DNA of 64,000 bases from Undaria pinnatifida (GCA_012845835.1 JABAKD010000006.1:9762692-9826691); one strand, 5' to 3'. Positions 50,091 to 61,460 are shown, counted from the stretch's first letter. A program made the numbers and translations. The notes: generated by a model not told the origin, from the letters alone.

Positions 50091-51060
50091 TGTGAAGAGT
50101 ACCAAATTACACCGTTGAATGGAAGGGGTGATTGAAAAGGAACGCCGGGAACTGAAGCTGCTCTTCTCGTGGTCTACTTCAAAGATTAAAATACGTCGTT
50201 TACGAAAGCAGACGTGTCCCGCATTATGTCCATATCAGGTATCCGGCAAAGAAAGTGAATATATCCCCGACCAACTCGTGTTGCCTCCTTTTGTTTGTTG
50301 CTGATTGGTTTTTGTCCCGTTATTGGTTTTATTTCCCAGATCTGCATAGGTTATTTCTTGTTCGTGTGATATTTCTGTTCCCTACTTTGCACCGCTAAAC
50401 ACAGATGTATGAGTACAATCACCCCACGCTAGGCGTGCAGGAGGCGTTTCCTTCGCTCCAAACCTCAACGAGCACAATATCTAACCCAACACATTACTTC
50501 GAAGGCGTTTGTTCTCGCAATCTGACACAGTCTTGTTTTTCTAGCCCTTAACCAAATTTACCCGTCTAGTATCAGACAAACCCGTGTTTCCTAGCTTGCA
50601 GAGCCGAGCTGTCCACAATATTTTGGCTCCAACCTACAGGGGGAAAACCCAGCACTTTTACGTACTAGCAGTGGTACCTTACGGTGGTGTCGTCAATCAA
50701 TATTTGTACATGTGTTTTTTCCCTGTATTCGAAGCCCCTTGTCCTAATCTATATTCTGCTTTCTCATAGTCTACGCTAAATGCGTCCATCCCAGTATCCT
50801 TCAATCGTGCTGTGTTCTCTCCGCCCCTAGCATGTGAGCACCAAGGGATCTGTTGTTCCTTGTGGCGCTTATCTTAAAATACAGTCACAATTGAGGCTGT
50901 TCAAACAGGTATCTTTGTTCCTACCAATGACGGTGATACCAAGATAAATTGTACCCCTATGAGTTATCTTGCGGCCTAGGTATATTTAACAAACAAACGT
51001 AATTGCACACCAAAAGACATTCTGCTCTGGGCACTTCCTCTGTATATTTAAAAATAATTT
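50091..51060. other. Intergenic, nothing assigned
   Basis: No repeat ends or coding exons are recognised; ORFs are below 65 codons. Confidence 0.4.
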
Positions 51061-51160
51061 ATATCCTCCAGCTATGACAGACGATTTCGTCGAAACACAT
51101 ACATATTACACAAGATATTCGTGCGTGGTTGAAAGCTGTTTGTGATACTCCGCTGGGGCG
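51061..51160 (-). repeat. Family E end fragment (diverged)
   Basis: CTCCAGCTATGACAGACGAT, TTCGTCGAAACACATACATA and AAGCTGTTTGTGATACTCCG follow the family E terminus in reverse orientation, with substitutions and an insertion. Confidence 0.55.
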
Positions 51161-51479
51161 GGGGTGTATGCAGTGTAGTACTCGTTACGGAGATACAAGT
51201 TGCGGATCTGCGTCGGGGACAACATTTTTTTTGACGAAACAGCAGTCGGTGTTGCCCTAACTTTCCATATGTCACAGGCCTGGTATCTATCTTCCTACAA
51301 ATGTGTGGGACTAATTATTAATACCAACATGGCCCTGAGTACGCAAAATTCAGATTGTTTTTACATTTTTCTTCGTTACGACTGAACACAGGGACACTCT
51401 GGACAAACATGGTGTCCAATTTGTCGCCGTACACGAGAACAGAAACTCCTAAAATGTTTTCCTGCTGTACCATGGCGAG

Positions 51480-52250
51480 AACCAAGACTACGGTAGCGAG
51501 GGTGCCTATTTTTTTCACTGCGGGATTTTCATCGCGCTTGAACGAGTGACTCCATGCACCTCACGAAATAAAAAATTAGGTGATTGCTTTGGCGCAGCGT
51601 CCCTTACCACCGTACAACCCGGAAGAAAGCACACCCCGGTGAGGACAATTTATCGATTGAAAACGTGATCACCGGGTGTGTTGTTGTAGGGGTGTGTGGT
51701 ACCTAACGTATCCCCGGCGAAAGCGACCATGCACGGTAGCCCCTCAACTAAGGTGTGTGGCAAGGAGTGGGTGTGAAAGTATTTCATTGCGGATTGACAT
51801 CGCAAATCGAGAGCAGCAAACAAGATTTAGACTGCCAATGAACAAGCGGGTAACTCGCGCGAGTGACTCCGAGCCATTCTGGGAAAAGGGACAAACCATG
51901 ACCCTCTTTGTTTGTTTGATTGTTTGTTTCTCTTGCACACTTCCCATTTCGAGCTTCTGGATGTGCCGTGTGGTACCAGCTGTCGTCCCTCTTCTTGCCC
52001 CCGCTTCTTGCCCTCAATGTGTATCGCGCATAAAATAGGGTTCAGCAATCCCACTGCTCGTCGCTTGGTCATCGTGAGCTGCTAACTCACGGTCTCGCGC
52101 TTTCGGCAAAGTCAATTTGTGCACAAGAAAATTTCCCCACGAAATTACATGACTATGTACTCGGGGGGCCTCGAACTCACGATACTGAGCAATACCAGGC
52201 CCGAGGATAACCTGTTACGCCAGCGGGGCGACCCCCTCACCGTAGACTGG
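51480..52250. mobile_element. Family C element interrupted by a SINE
   Basis: It starts GAACCAAGACTACGGTAGCG, has TTTTTTTCACTGCGGGATTT and AACGAGTGACTCC, then TATTTCATTGCGGATTGACA and the palindrome-bearing GGGTAACTCGCGCGAGTGAC (51849-51868), and ends CCCCCTCACCGTAGACTGGG TC at about 52231-52250. The SINE at 51932-52232 separates the last 18 bp from the rest. Confidence 0.6.
51932..52232 (-). mobile_element. tRNA-derived SINE, copy 7
   Basis: On the minus strand it begins GGTCGCCCCGCTGGCGTAAC, AGGTTATCCTCGGGCCTGGT, GTGAGTTCGAGGCCCCCCGA (box B) and continues through TTGTGCACAAATTGACTTTG and GATTGCTGAACCCTATTTTA to CGAGCTTCTGG-type 3' sequence. It is full length and nested in a family C element. 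Confidence 0.7.
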
Positions 52251-52379
52251 GTCGAGATCGTTCCAATTCTGAATTTTATTGTGGTTAGATGAGGCCTCCA
52301 GCCAAACGCAAACCGTGGGGCCCCACAAAAAACTATTACCCCCGTGTTGATCTTGCCAACGTGGCAGAGGGATTGATAG

Positions 52380-52455
52380 GAATGCGTAGGTGATCACGGA
52401 CTTGATTATGCACGTGAATGTGAGAACAATATCAACAACGGCAACGACGACGACG

Positions 52456-52537
<82 letters not shown>

Positions 52538-52541
52538 CCAC
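52380..52541 (+). mobile_element. LINE 3' terminus with (AAC)n tail
   Basis: GTGATCACGGACTTGATTAT, GCACGTGAATGTGAGAACAA and then about 85 bp of (AAC)n (52457-52541) match the 3' end of the LINE family. Only the last few dozen unique bases remain. Confidence 0.65.
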
Positions 52542-54100
52542 CTAGAGACAGTTTTAAAGATATGAATATAATTCAATGTGGAACGAGCGAGTGTTGATAA
52601 TTATTATGGATTTGATACGTAACATGATTTACAAGTTCGACTTCGGAGTAACTAAAATTCAAATTGCGTGAAGAATGCAAACATTCACGAAAGCTCTTTT
52701 TCGAGAGGAAAATTCCAGATCCTCCTTTTGAGTTGGCCCAACATGGCGTGGCTTGGTCGCGGATATGACAGCGCGTCCGGGGCAGCCTTACTGAAGGTTT
52801 GGAGGCGTCCACGACCGCGACCGAGGTACTGTAACAACAACGGAATTTCAAGACCAGAGGCGACCAGAACAACAGCCGCGCCCACGTCTGCAGACTTTGG
52901 GACATCGTACCCTGACGGTGGCTGCACGAAAAACTTTGGACCTGCCGCGATCTAAATTTTGCAGCACGCTGGGTGAAACATGCCGCACGAAGGGCATGTG
53001 CCACGTTAGAGGTAGTACTCTAGGGGTGAAACTTTTTTTTTTGCATGTTACGGCTGCTTGACCCCAAACTGTCTAAACACCCACTGCTGTTTTTTCAAAT
53101 ATTTTCGTAAAATAGAAACTACAGCAGCAATAGGCCATCCAATGGATTCTTTCTTGAGCGAGTAGCACTCTAATTTTTCTCCAGGTCAGCTTTTGTGTCG
53201 GAAGGATAACCTCACAACACACACATCCGTGGTGTACCTCTAGCGTAGCAAGCGTCGAAAATCGTCCCAACGAGGCAAACGCTCGAGTTGTCGGTCAAGA
53301 ATTTCAATGGCTAAAACCGCCGTCGATACTCCCCGCGGGGCGTCTTGACGCCCCCTCCACACATCTAAGAGACCCCGGGAGTGATTAATAGACTGGACCT
53401 TCAAGTAAAAGAAGGGCTGGCGGCGGCGCGTACGCGACGACTCGAACCGTCGGTATGGTCTAACTCTCGTCGTTGTTCGTCAGCATGGCGTTATGAGAGC
53501 TGCTGTGTTATTCCGCTTCCCCACATGCTTTGCGAACAATGCGCCCGTTCCTCCATACGAGAAAGACGTTTTTTTTTTTCGCGAAAATATTTCCCAATTG
53601 GATTAAAGTTTTCCTAGTTGGATCGATATTTTTATTGTTTCAACTGGCCCTTCCTTGTCCGAGTGGGCGGTCCAAGTAAGCGTCAGTGGGGGGGAGGGGG
53701 GAGGCTGTCAACATTCACCATCGGATGTGGTATTGCACCAGGTCGGGATAGATTAGAATAGTACTACGGTAGCAGTAGCACATTTTGCCACACTGTCCTT
53801 CGAATGGCGGCGCTTCCTGTGCTAACTTAAAGTAATTTTGTCCCTAAAAGGGTTCCTATTGGTAAAGGCGTTAAGGTAAGGACTGTCAGAAGGTCATTCC
53901 ACTGTTTTGCGAAATATTCGAATTGTACATGTTTACCATAGGCAGCAACGTCTTTGTTCAACCCAAATACTCTGTTGTGTTTTTCTTGATAACAAGTTTG
54001 GCTTCTGGTATAGAACGCCCAAACAGCAAAAGTCACGAGCATCTGCACTAATTGGTGCACCTCAACCGTAGGACGTGTCCATGGTCGGTTTTTCTTGGAG
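52542..54100. other. Intergenic with a solo family A-type end
   Basis: GTGTACCTCTAGCGTAGCAA with GCGTCG at 53231-53256 matches the family A right terminus; no left partner is clear. Short ORFs carry no motif. Confidence 0.4.
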
Positions 54101-54102
54101 CA

Positions 54103-54440
54103 AGGCTACGGGATTATTTTTTAGTTGGTGGGGTGTTACGATGATGTTATGGTGATGTTATGGTGAACCAAGTCTTTAACTGCTGGATTTGAGCTATCAT
54201 ATCATGTCATATCATATCGTATGGTATCATATCTTATGATATCATATCATGTCATATCATATCGAATCATATCATATCATGTCGTATCATATCATATCAT
54301 ATCGTATCATATCATTTCACAATCATACTATCATACTATACCATACAATATCATACCATATCATACTATATCATACGACCGCGAGTGACTCTGTACCTCA
54401 CCGACAAAAACGTGTTCAGCGATATGATATTTGACGCGCA
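54103..54440. repeat. (ATATC)n satellite inside family C remnants
   Basis: 54190-54376 is a degenerate tandem array of ATATC/ATACT units. It is preceded at 54103 by AAGGCTACGGGATTATTTTT and followed by GCGAGTGACTCTGTACCTCA, then CCGACAAAAACGTGTTCAGC, which match the family C copy at 5297-5350. The array probably expanded inside an old family C element. Confidence 0.6.
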
Positions 54441-54734
54441 GCGCGTACTACCCCACCCCATTCGCGATTCATATCGCAAAATTTTCACAGAACGAAAGAA
54501 AGCCTACGAACGCAAGTAACAGGGTGGTCACCCCCATTGACTGCAAGCAAAGGCCCCCTGTTAACATCCTCACAACCCCCCTTCAGTACCATTGGTCGTT
54601 GTTCACAGTCGACTTCGGTCGGCTGACCTCAACCGATAGTATTTATTAATAGTACCGATTCTTCGGTTGGCTGACCTCAACCGATCTAGTGCCTTCTCGG
54701 TCGCCGTCAAGATATGATCAATAACAATTATACA

Positions 54735-55215
54735 TTCCAGAAGTGAGATCGAAGATATCGTCGAAAGTCAGCTTTGGCAAAAAGTGTGTGTGTGATCCTC
54801 CGATCACGGGTATTACTGGTGTTTATCCTCATCAAGGATATGGGTCGGCGACTCCCCTTTGAAGTACAGCGAAATTTGTACCAGGCAGGGTCTACAGGAT
54901 GGTCTTAATCAAGCTGTACGCGGAAAAAACAAAACCCGTCCTTGAGGGGGGCATAATCTGACGGCTGTGCACTGCACCAGTCGTCTATATATGTATTATA
55001 AAAAATGAAAATACACTCCAGCTGTGAGATCGAAGATTTCGTCGAAACTCATCTTTGCAAGCTGTGTGTGATACTCCGATCGCGCTCATTACGAGTTGTG
55101 TGTCCTCATTAAGGATATAGGTCGGCGACTCCCCTTACAACTACAGTGTAGCTATCAGGGTCAACCCGGGTGATTTTAGTCAGTCTGTGCGCGGAAACTA
55201 TAGAACCCGTTTATA
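54735..55215 (-). repeat. Two tandem family E end copies
   Basis: 54735-54975 (diverged) and 55005-55215 (near consensus) are in the same orientation. The second begins AAAATGAAAATACACTCCAG, CTGTGAGATCGAAGATTTCG and runs to GTGCGCGGAAACTATAGAAC. The first has CAGGGTCTACAGGATGGTCT and GAGGGGGGCATAATCTGACG. Confidence 0.7.
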
Positions 55216-58200
55216 TATGTATTATATAATATGTGTATCCTTGAAGCTCATGTCCGATGAGGGGAGGGGGGCGTGTACAAGGCGGACAGATCGCAGAAAT
55301 GAATAGTGAGCCTATTGCACGCGTCATGCTAGTAGGTGATGGTGGGGACGTCGGGGAAGGGGGGTTGGGGTTGATTGAAATCTGAACATATATATGAATT
55401 GGAGCTACTGCATGGGTGGCTCGACAGGTAGATAGATTATCTGACCGGTCGGGTAGGGTTTAAATGTCGGGTAGATTGAATAATTAACTATTCGCTATTT
55501 TTTGTGTGGAATTAGTCCGACAAAAATGAGATGTAGCATGCTGGTGTTGTTTGCCGAGAAGAGGACAAAAGGTTGTTGCAAGTAAGTCCCAACTAATCGT
55601 TTTACGCAGTGTTATAGCACTACTACTGTGGACGAAAATTTGATGTGCCATTCTTGTGTTGTTTGCCGATAAGGGGACAATAGGTTGTTGCAAACATGTC
55701 CCAACTTTTCGTTTCAATTGTTATTGTGTAGTGCTGCTATGCCAGATGAATTTTGTCTCCAGTGCCGTGGGGCACTAAGGCCCTTGTAAAGCCTATCGAC
55801 GCATGCCGTGGTCTGTTAATATGTTGGTTCACCGTATATACAGGCTCAAGTGGCTGTATTCTTGTGCGTAGTTTTCTTTTGCGAGGGTCGCGGTGGCAGC
55901 GACTATTATAGCAGGGTAGTGGAATTTTCAAGTGGTAACCGTGGACATATTTCGCACCGGTGCTTCGGAACGCCATGCCGTGTATCCTATATGTATTCTC
56001 AGTCTCAATAGCAGCAGTTAATACCACGACATTTTATTTTCGATTTGCTTGGAATGGTTATAACTACCACGGGACGGACAGAGCATATTTTGATTCGATT
56101 GGCAACTACATCTGTGTACCATAAATACACCGTTTGTGTAATTTCGGGACCACGGCTTTTCCTATGACTTGTGTTGGTGGAGTAATGTTATGGTATATTC
56201 GGGGTATTGTCAGACAACTATAAACGTGTAACGATTAACCCACGGGCCACGGCAATCATTCCTCCGATCTCACTTGTCTTTACTTCAAACACATTATCCG
56301 CCAGATGTGCGTGTCAAACTGCAGAGCAAAACTTCAAAACTTTACCTGGAATGTGGTATAAAGACCATGTCATTAGTCTTGCCTTAAGTCTCTGAGCGTT
56401 ATATTGCTTTGGTATTTTCGCCATGAGAGGTGGGTGCAGCCTTACCTTGGGGGACGTAAGCTCGAGACCCAAGAAAGAACTGCGGTGTGGTGTGGGCTTG
56501 CAATCATTTTGCTAGTTTGTTCATGACGTTTTGAAAAGTTCTCAGTGCATAAGCAGCTCTCGCGCGTTTTTTCGTTATCGCGACTGTTGAGAGGACCCAT
56601 GTGACTCGTCATCGCAGCTGTAAAAAAACTCTCTTGGCGACTTATTGCCTACCCTACACCCGACCCCTAATCTCACGTTATGTACAGACTATACTTGCGG
56701 TGCTTACGTTGCCGTAGTACCGACGGAGGTGTTCTTGTCGATTAGATTTGTTGAAAAGCACTGTATGTACTATCGCCGACTTCAAATCATTTGTACCATA
56801 TCTTGGCAAGAGCATTTTCACACTTGGCAGGTAGCTCTGACGTTATGTTTAAGGGCCACCACTGCTGCGCGTTGTGTACGTAGCTCAGCAACCTAACTCC
56901 CAACTCAATATACATAACTTATGTGTAGGGTTTTACAGGGTTGGTCGATTAGCGCTATTCTTCGTCTGGTACACGGTGCGTATCAAAGATCCTGTTTCCA
57001 CCATGTCAATGAAGTGTGCAGTCCCTGGCGCGATGAACGATGTCTGAAACGGTGGCTACGTTCTACACATGGTGATACCGCTTTGATCGTTTCTCGCCTC
57101 AAGTAAAAGATTACTGCGGAGCCTTCTTGATCGCCTAATTGTTTGTGTGCGCCAACTTCAGAGTTGGTAAGAGCGGTATTGCGATGGCCATATTCTCAAT
57201 AGTACCGGTAGGTGCAAGCCAAATGTTCCGACGCTGTTTTGGGCGCAGGAACATCTCTTGAAAACGCGTACGTACTGACGTACTGACGCAACCTGAAGAA
57301 GAGTCGAACCGTTATTTTTTGCCTGAGGCTACTCACAACGGGAGCTCCGTATGTAACTCACCAATATCCTGCTTTTGAGAAAAATGTAGAGGGCCACCCT
57401 ATCACGAAACCCTTGGATCTGGGTTGAACACTTGTATCATGATAAGCCAAAGGATTGACAATACTTTACCCATCTTAGGCTAAGGAGAACGCCATCGTTT
57501 CGAAAATTGATTCTGAAGGTGCTTCCATTACCGTAGTACGCGTCCGCCATACCATAAAGAATTCATACATGGAGAACTACGGCACTGCTGTTGCGCGGTT
57601 TCGCGACTTCGCCGGCACTACTGTAGACAGCAGTGTGGTAGCACTATTACATCTCGGCGCCATGGGAAGCCTTCCATAACAGAACTTCAAGAGATTTCGA
57701 ACCCAATCAAAATCGACCCTTCGGGTTTTGACTGTAGTCCTTTTCTTCCAAACCTCTAATATCGTGGTACCGTTGTTAGGTGAAGTTTGTGCCGGATTGT
57801 TTGTGCTTAATGACTCGATTTCGATCATTTGCTTGGTCTTTTGGATCGTAAGGGCCTTGAAACTCGCACATACAAATACGAAGTATGCAATCTCTACACC
57901 CTGATTACGACGTTTTACGAGCTCGCTCTCGTCAATAAACAATTGACTGATTCGTACTGTTTTTTATATGCTTCGTGCACGTCGCAGCGTGCGGTTGGTT
58001 GGACACCTTTCCGTGTATACTCAGCATTCAACCCCAACTCTAAGCCGTTGGACGAGCTATTTGGCGATATTGTTGATTGCCGTGTGGAATGCGTGCCGCG
58101 GCAGAAGTGCCACTAAAAAAATTGAGGTACTTGTTCGGGTTGTGGAAAGCCTACGGTTCTCTACAAAACAAGAAAAAAATATGAAAGCGCGCAACCACGT

Positions 58201-58229
58201 CAACAATACGTCACCAATACCATGACTTA
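55216..58229. other. Intergenic, weak hints only
   Basis: A tandem pair of similar stretches occurs at 55500-55580 and 55625-55710 (GTGTTGTTTGCCGAGAAGAG / GTGTTGTTTGCCGATAAGGG, then GACAAAAGGTTGTTGCAA / GACAATAGGTTGTTGCAA). At 57528-57550 ATTACCGTAGTACGCGTCC resembles a family A end. Three short same-frame ORFs at 56207, 56645 and 56921 (plus) are separated by stops and have no motif. Confidence 0.35.
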
Positions 58230-58315
58230 CTATAATCGGAGTATCACGCACAGCTTGCAAAGATGAGTTTCGACAAAATTTTTGACCTCACAGCTGGAGT
58301 GTATTTTAATTTCTA
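58230..58315 (+). repeat. Family E end fragment
   Basis: CGGAGTATCACGCACAGCTT, GCAAAGATGAGTTTCGACAA, AATTTTTGACCTCACAGCTG and GAGTGTATTTT are the family E terminus, directly followed by a family A element. Confidence 0.65.
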
Positions 58316-58328
58316 TAATTAGTAGGAC

Positions 58329-58592
58329 GTATGATACGATGTAGGTATCACTTTTCTCCTGAATTGGTCTGTTAATGACAGCGGTCCTCAACCCCAAATC
58401 GTCGTAAAAAAGGCCACGTGAATTATTTGGCATGATTCTCGATGTGTGTGTGCACCTAGGCCATGGACCTTTTCATCCGGGGTAAAAGTTTTGTTTTTTC
58501 TCCAAATCAGTCCCTGGGAGAGGTCTAAACCTCCGAAATTGAGGGGTAGTATTAAGAAACAATGTGGTGCACCTCTATCGTAGCACGCGTTT
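58329..58592. mobile_element. Family A MITE, copy 4 (upstream of gene 2)
   Basis: The left end is worn (ATGATACGATGTAGGTATCA) and the right end is consensus (GTGCACCTCTATCGTAGCAC, GCG). Inside are CTCAACCCCAAATCGTCGTA, CCTAGGCCATGGACCTTTTC, ATCCGGGGTAAAAG and GAGAGGTCTAAACCTCCGAA. It ends about 230 bp before the gene 2 ATG, so it may contribute to that promoter region. Confidence 0.7.
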
Positions 58593-58823
58593 CATATCGG
58601 TGTAAAACGAATACTCGTAGTGCAAAACAATCACGTCATTGGGACGATGACGTGGGAACCAGCCCCGTTATCCATTTTTTTTTGCGAATATCTGTTACAT
58701 GCATCGTCACATGCTTCCAACCAACACCCCTGTCTCGGACCCCAACACGCACTTCAGGCAGGTCATTACACATCGGGGAGGATACCAGCCTGTTATCTGC
58801 CAAAGGCAACCTAACGCCTGTCC

Positions 58824-58995
58824 ATGAAGGCCCAACGCTACCACTCGGTCGCCCTCGCGGTGCTCTGCTCCGCGTTGGTACTGCTTTCTGGAGATGTCGT
58901 TGCTCAGAGCACTTCCAGTTCCCCATCGTATGAGTGCAACGACAATTCCATGGCGGACGGTGACTGCGACTTGGACAACAATAATGAAGACTGCG
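58824..58995 (+). CDS. Gene 2 exon 1: signal peptide and first half LNR
   Basis: It codes for M-K-A-Q-R-Y-H-S followed by V-A-L-A-V-L-C-S-A-L-V-L-L, a clear signal peptide with a likely cleavage near V-V-A-Q. After a short Ser-rich spacer come E-C-N-D-N-S-M and A-D-G-D-C-D-L-D-N-N-N-E-D-C-G. It ends with the first base of the Gly codon and a GTAAGT donor, exactly as in gene 1 exon 1. Confidence 0.8.
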
Positions 58996-61460
58996 GTAAG
59001 TTCGGGTACTCGATACACATACAACTGGGAAGCCAATCAGATTGCTGTCAAACAGCACTGATGGACTCGGTAGGTCAGGATGGGCGAGTATATTACTTCA
59101 GACCGCCAAGAAAAGGGCTGCTTCATTAGGACTATGGCCGCACTTTTGACTGCGGAAAGTTACGGTATCTCGACCATATCTGGACAGGCCATTTCGATCG
59201 TGTGGAACAACCGTGTTGTCAACGCCACATGCCGGAGTTCTGGGAAAACTTCAAACCTGAGGACGGACAAGCGTTGTTGAGGAACAAATATCGATATAGT
59301 TAGGCTGCTAAATAGCTCCGACTCTTATGCAGCAGCCGTATCAAACACAACCGACGATTGCGGTAGGTCGGGGGGCTCGAAAACAAAGTTCCTGGGAAAC
59401 AGGTTTCTGGGGCCTGGAACCGACTGTTGCCGCGGTTGGGGTGCACGCCTTTTTTTCTGGTATTTCTCAAAATTTGGAGCTCAGGACCACTCCAAATTTT
59501 GGTCTAAAGACAACCACAACTGCTCGTACCGGATGATAAACATCATGGTCTAGGCAAACGCCGAGAATCATACAAAGCAAGATTTTCCCCTTTGCCAGCG
59601 AATTTGGGTTAAGAAGCGCCGTCACACAGAAACACTTTCTGACGAAAAGTGCCACAGCTATCGTAGCATGCGTCAACCCGAAACAGAAACCTTGTCGAAC
59701 CTATGTAGCGGATGATTGACCTACGTCGGGGTTTTCGAAAACAAATACCTCGAGGAATCGCCTCGTGTGGTCGGACATGATGCGAAATCGATATGTGTAT
59801 ATAGTATCTATACAGAAATTTAGGCTCATGCCCCTAGAGAGGAGACGACACCCTTTCTAACTCGAGCGAATCTCCTCTTATTTCGACTGCCTGACTGTGT
59901 GCCTACTCTGCCTGTTACCATGCCACCGACGTCAAATTATATGAAATACACGGTGAAGATAATCTGTCAAGCTTGCGCTTGGGTGTGCGGTTCACGAAAG
60001 CGTTCCGATGAAAAAATGAGGTTCATGCCGTAAGTTGGTTGTGATGTAATCGACAATTCTCTGGTTGGGGTGTTTTTCGAAGCCAGCACCAGTAGCCCGA
60101 GTAATAAAGAGAGCGTGTCCTGCGACTCCTAGCCATAGGTCGCCTACCGGAGGAGGAACAGAGGAGCGGCAATAGGCCTAGCATATGACACCTACGTGGT
60201 GTTGAAGGTGTGCTACGATGGAGGTAGCGCTTTTCGTCCAATAGTTTTTCTGAATGACGGAGCTTCTTCACCCTAAATCGTCGGAAATGTTTACGCAATA
60301 TGTTTTTGCATGCTTCTCGTTGCGTACCTAGTACCTAGGCCATGAGCCTTTTCCTCCGATAGAAGTTTTTTTTTCTTGTGGTAAGTAATTATGGGAGAGG
60401 CCTCAACCTCCCGAATTGAGGAATGTCAGAAGAAAAAAAGATGCGACACCTCTATCGTTGCACGCGTCCCTTTGGACTCGAGGTTGTCCTGCGTACACAA
60501 TGTTTCTTCGCCCTACATTATTTAAATTTAATGCGCGACTCTACTTCGGCTTTTCGTAAGCGGAGGCAGAAGTGGGATGTGGCGCAGGTAGCGGGGGTAC
60601 CCATTTTTTCAGTGCCCGGTTTGAGCCACTGGCACGAGTGACTCCGACTGTGCCTTACAGCAGTTTTGTTGTTTGTCGACTTGCCTGCTGAAGGTTAGTG
60701 AACCACTCCATTGCGGGTTGTGGTCGACAAAACAACAAATCAACACAGAATATTATGACCATACCGGATCAGAGGAGTCACTCTTTCCTAGGTAAGTGAC
60801 CCCGTACCATATCGGAAGAAGGGGCCCTATAATGCATACCCTTTTACAGTATGTTCGGTCTCGAGCACCTGCACTCTGCGCCTTAAATGGTCGTTTCGAG
60901 TGCGCCACACAACCGCTATCCTGACCTTCATTGACCCGTCTCAAAACCTTGATAAATACCATCGGCGCCCAAATGTCACCGTGTTAACGCTGCCATCACA
61001 GGTTACGACGGCGGCGATTGCTGCGAATGCACCTGCATCGACACCGACGCATACGAGTGCGGCGTGCGCGCGGGGTTCTCGTGTCTAGACCCTAGTGCTT
61101 CTTGCTACGTCGCAACCGACGACGACACAGAAGAGACTTCGTCGCCGTCTACATCATCCCCGGTCACCCCGTCTCCGATTACAACGCCGGTGACCCCGTC
61201 GCCGATGACATCGTCGGTGACCCCGTCGCCGACTACGACGCAGGTGACCCCGTCGCCGGTGACACGCATAACACCATCACCCACCACCACCCCCACATCG
61301 GCTCCGGTATCGCCGGACACTCGTTCGCCGATAGCATCTACACCATCACCGACTACCGCATCATCCTCGACGACGCCAACATCGACCTCGTCGACGCCGT
61401 GCGACCCTGCCTCTGTGTCAGACGGAAATTGCGATCTGGAAAACAACAGCCTGAATTGCG
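58824..61460 (+). CDS. Gene 2: secreted LNR protein with Ser/Thr/Pro linker (3' end outside window)
   Basis: Two exons are supported (58824-58995 and 61002-61460), joined in phase 1. The ATG at 58824 is the first after an in-frame TAA (58812-58814). The product starts with a signal peptide, then a half LNR (A-D-G-D-C-D-L-D-N-N-N-E-D-C-G) completed by Y-D-G-G-D-C-C-E-C-T-C in exon 2, a Cys segment, an acidic patch, a roughly 90-residue Ser/Thr/Pro linker, and the opening half of another LNR, whose partner exon lies to the right of the window. It is a paralogue of gene 1 by architecture and splice phase, transcribed in the opposite direction. A secreted, probably O-glycosylated surface or wall protein is inferred. 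Confidence 0.75.
60207..60470. mobile_element. Family A MITE, copy 5 (in gene 2 intron)
   Basis: GGTGTGCTACGATGGAGGTA at the left and ACACCTCTATCGTTGCACGC at the right. The interior GAATGACGGAGCTTCTTCAC, AAATCGTCGGAAATG, CCTAGGCCATGAGCCTTTTC and GAGAGGCCTCAACCTCCCGA matches copies in the introns of gene 1. Confidence 0.75.
60590..60815. mobile_element. Family C remnant (in gene 2 intron)
   Basis: GGTAGCGGGGGTACCCATTT, GTTTGAGCCACTGGCACGAG, TGACTCCGAC, and AACCACTCCATTGCGGGTTG follow the family C order (compare 1379-1440 and 1490-1510), and GGTAAGTGACCCCGTACC may be the worn far end. Terminal repeats are not preserved. Confidence 0.5.
61002..61460 (+). CDS. Gene 2 exon 2: LNR cassette with mucin-like linker
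   Basis: This 459 bp exon (153 codons) is phase 1 at both ends, with acceptor gccatcacag and donor GTGCGT. It codes for Y-D-G-G-D-C-C-E-C-T-C-I-D-T, C-L-D-P-S-A-S-C, an acidic D-D-D-T-E-E patch, then a linker built from V-T-P-S-P, I-T-T-P and T-P-T-S units, and closes with S-D-G-N-C-D-L-E-N-N-S-L-N-C-G. The linker is about twice as long as those in gene 1, and its near-tandem codons suggest growth by unequal exchange or slippage. Confidence 0.8.

Larger units (their letters stand above)
58996..61001. other. Gene 2 intron 1
   Basis: This 2 kb intron contains a family A element (60207-60470), a worn family C element (about 60590-60815) and a solo family A-like end GCTATCGTAGCATGCGTC at 59652. 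A hairpin with 11 bp arms CAAAATTTGGA / TCCAAATTTTG lies at 59468-59501. No LNR exon is seen inside. Confidence 0.55.

Noticed and set aside
52215-52541. Poly-Val ORF
   Set aside because: Translation of the (AAC)n LINE tail on the opposite strand.
56207-57106. Three same-frame plus-strand ORFs as a gene
   Set aside because: Separated by stops without convincing splice sites, and no recognisable motif.
59468-59501. Hairpin CAAAATTTGGA / TCCAAATTTTG as a terminator
   Set aside because: It lies inside an intron of a eukaryotic gene; no reason to treat it as a transcription terminator.
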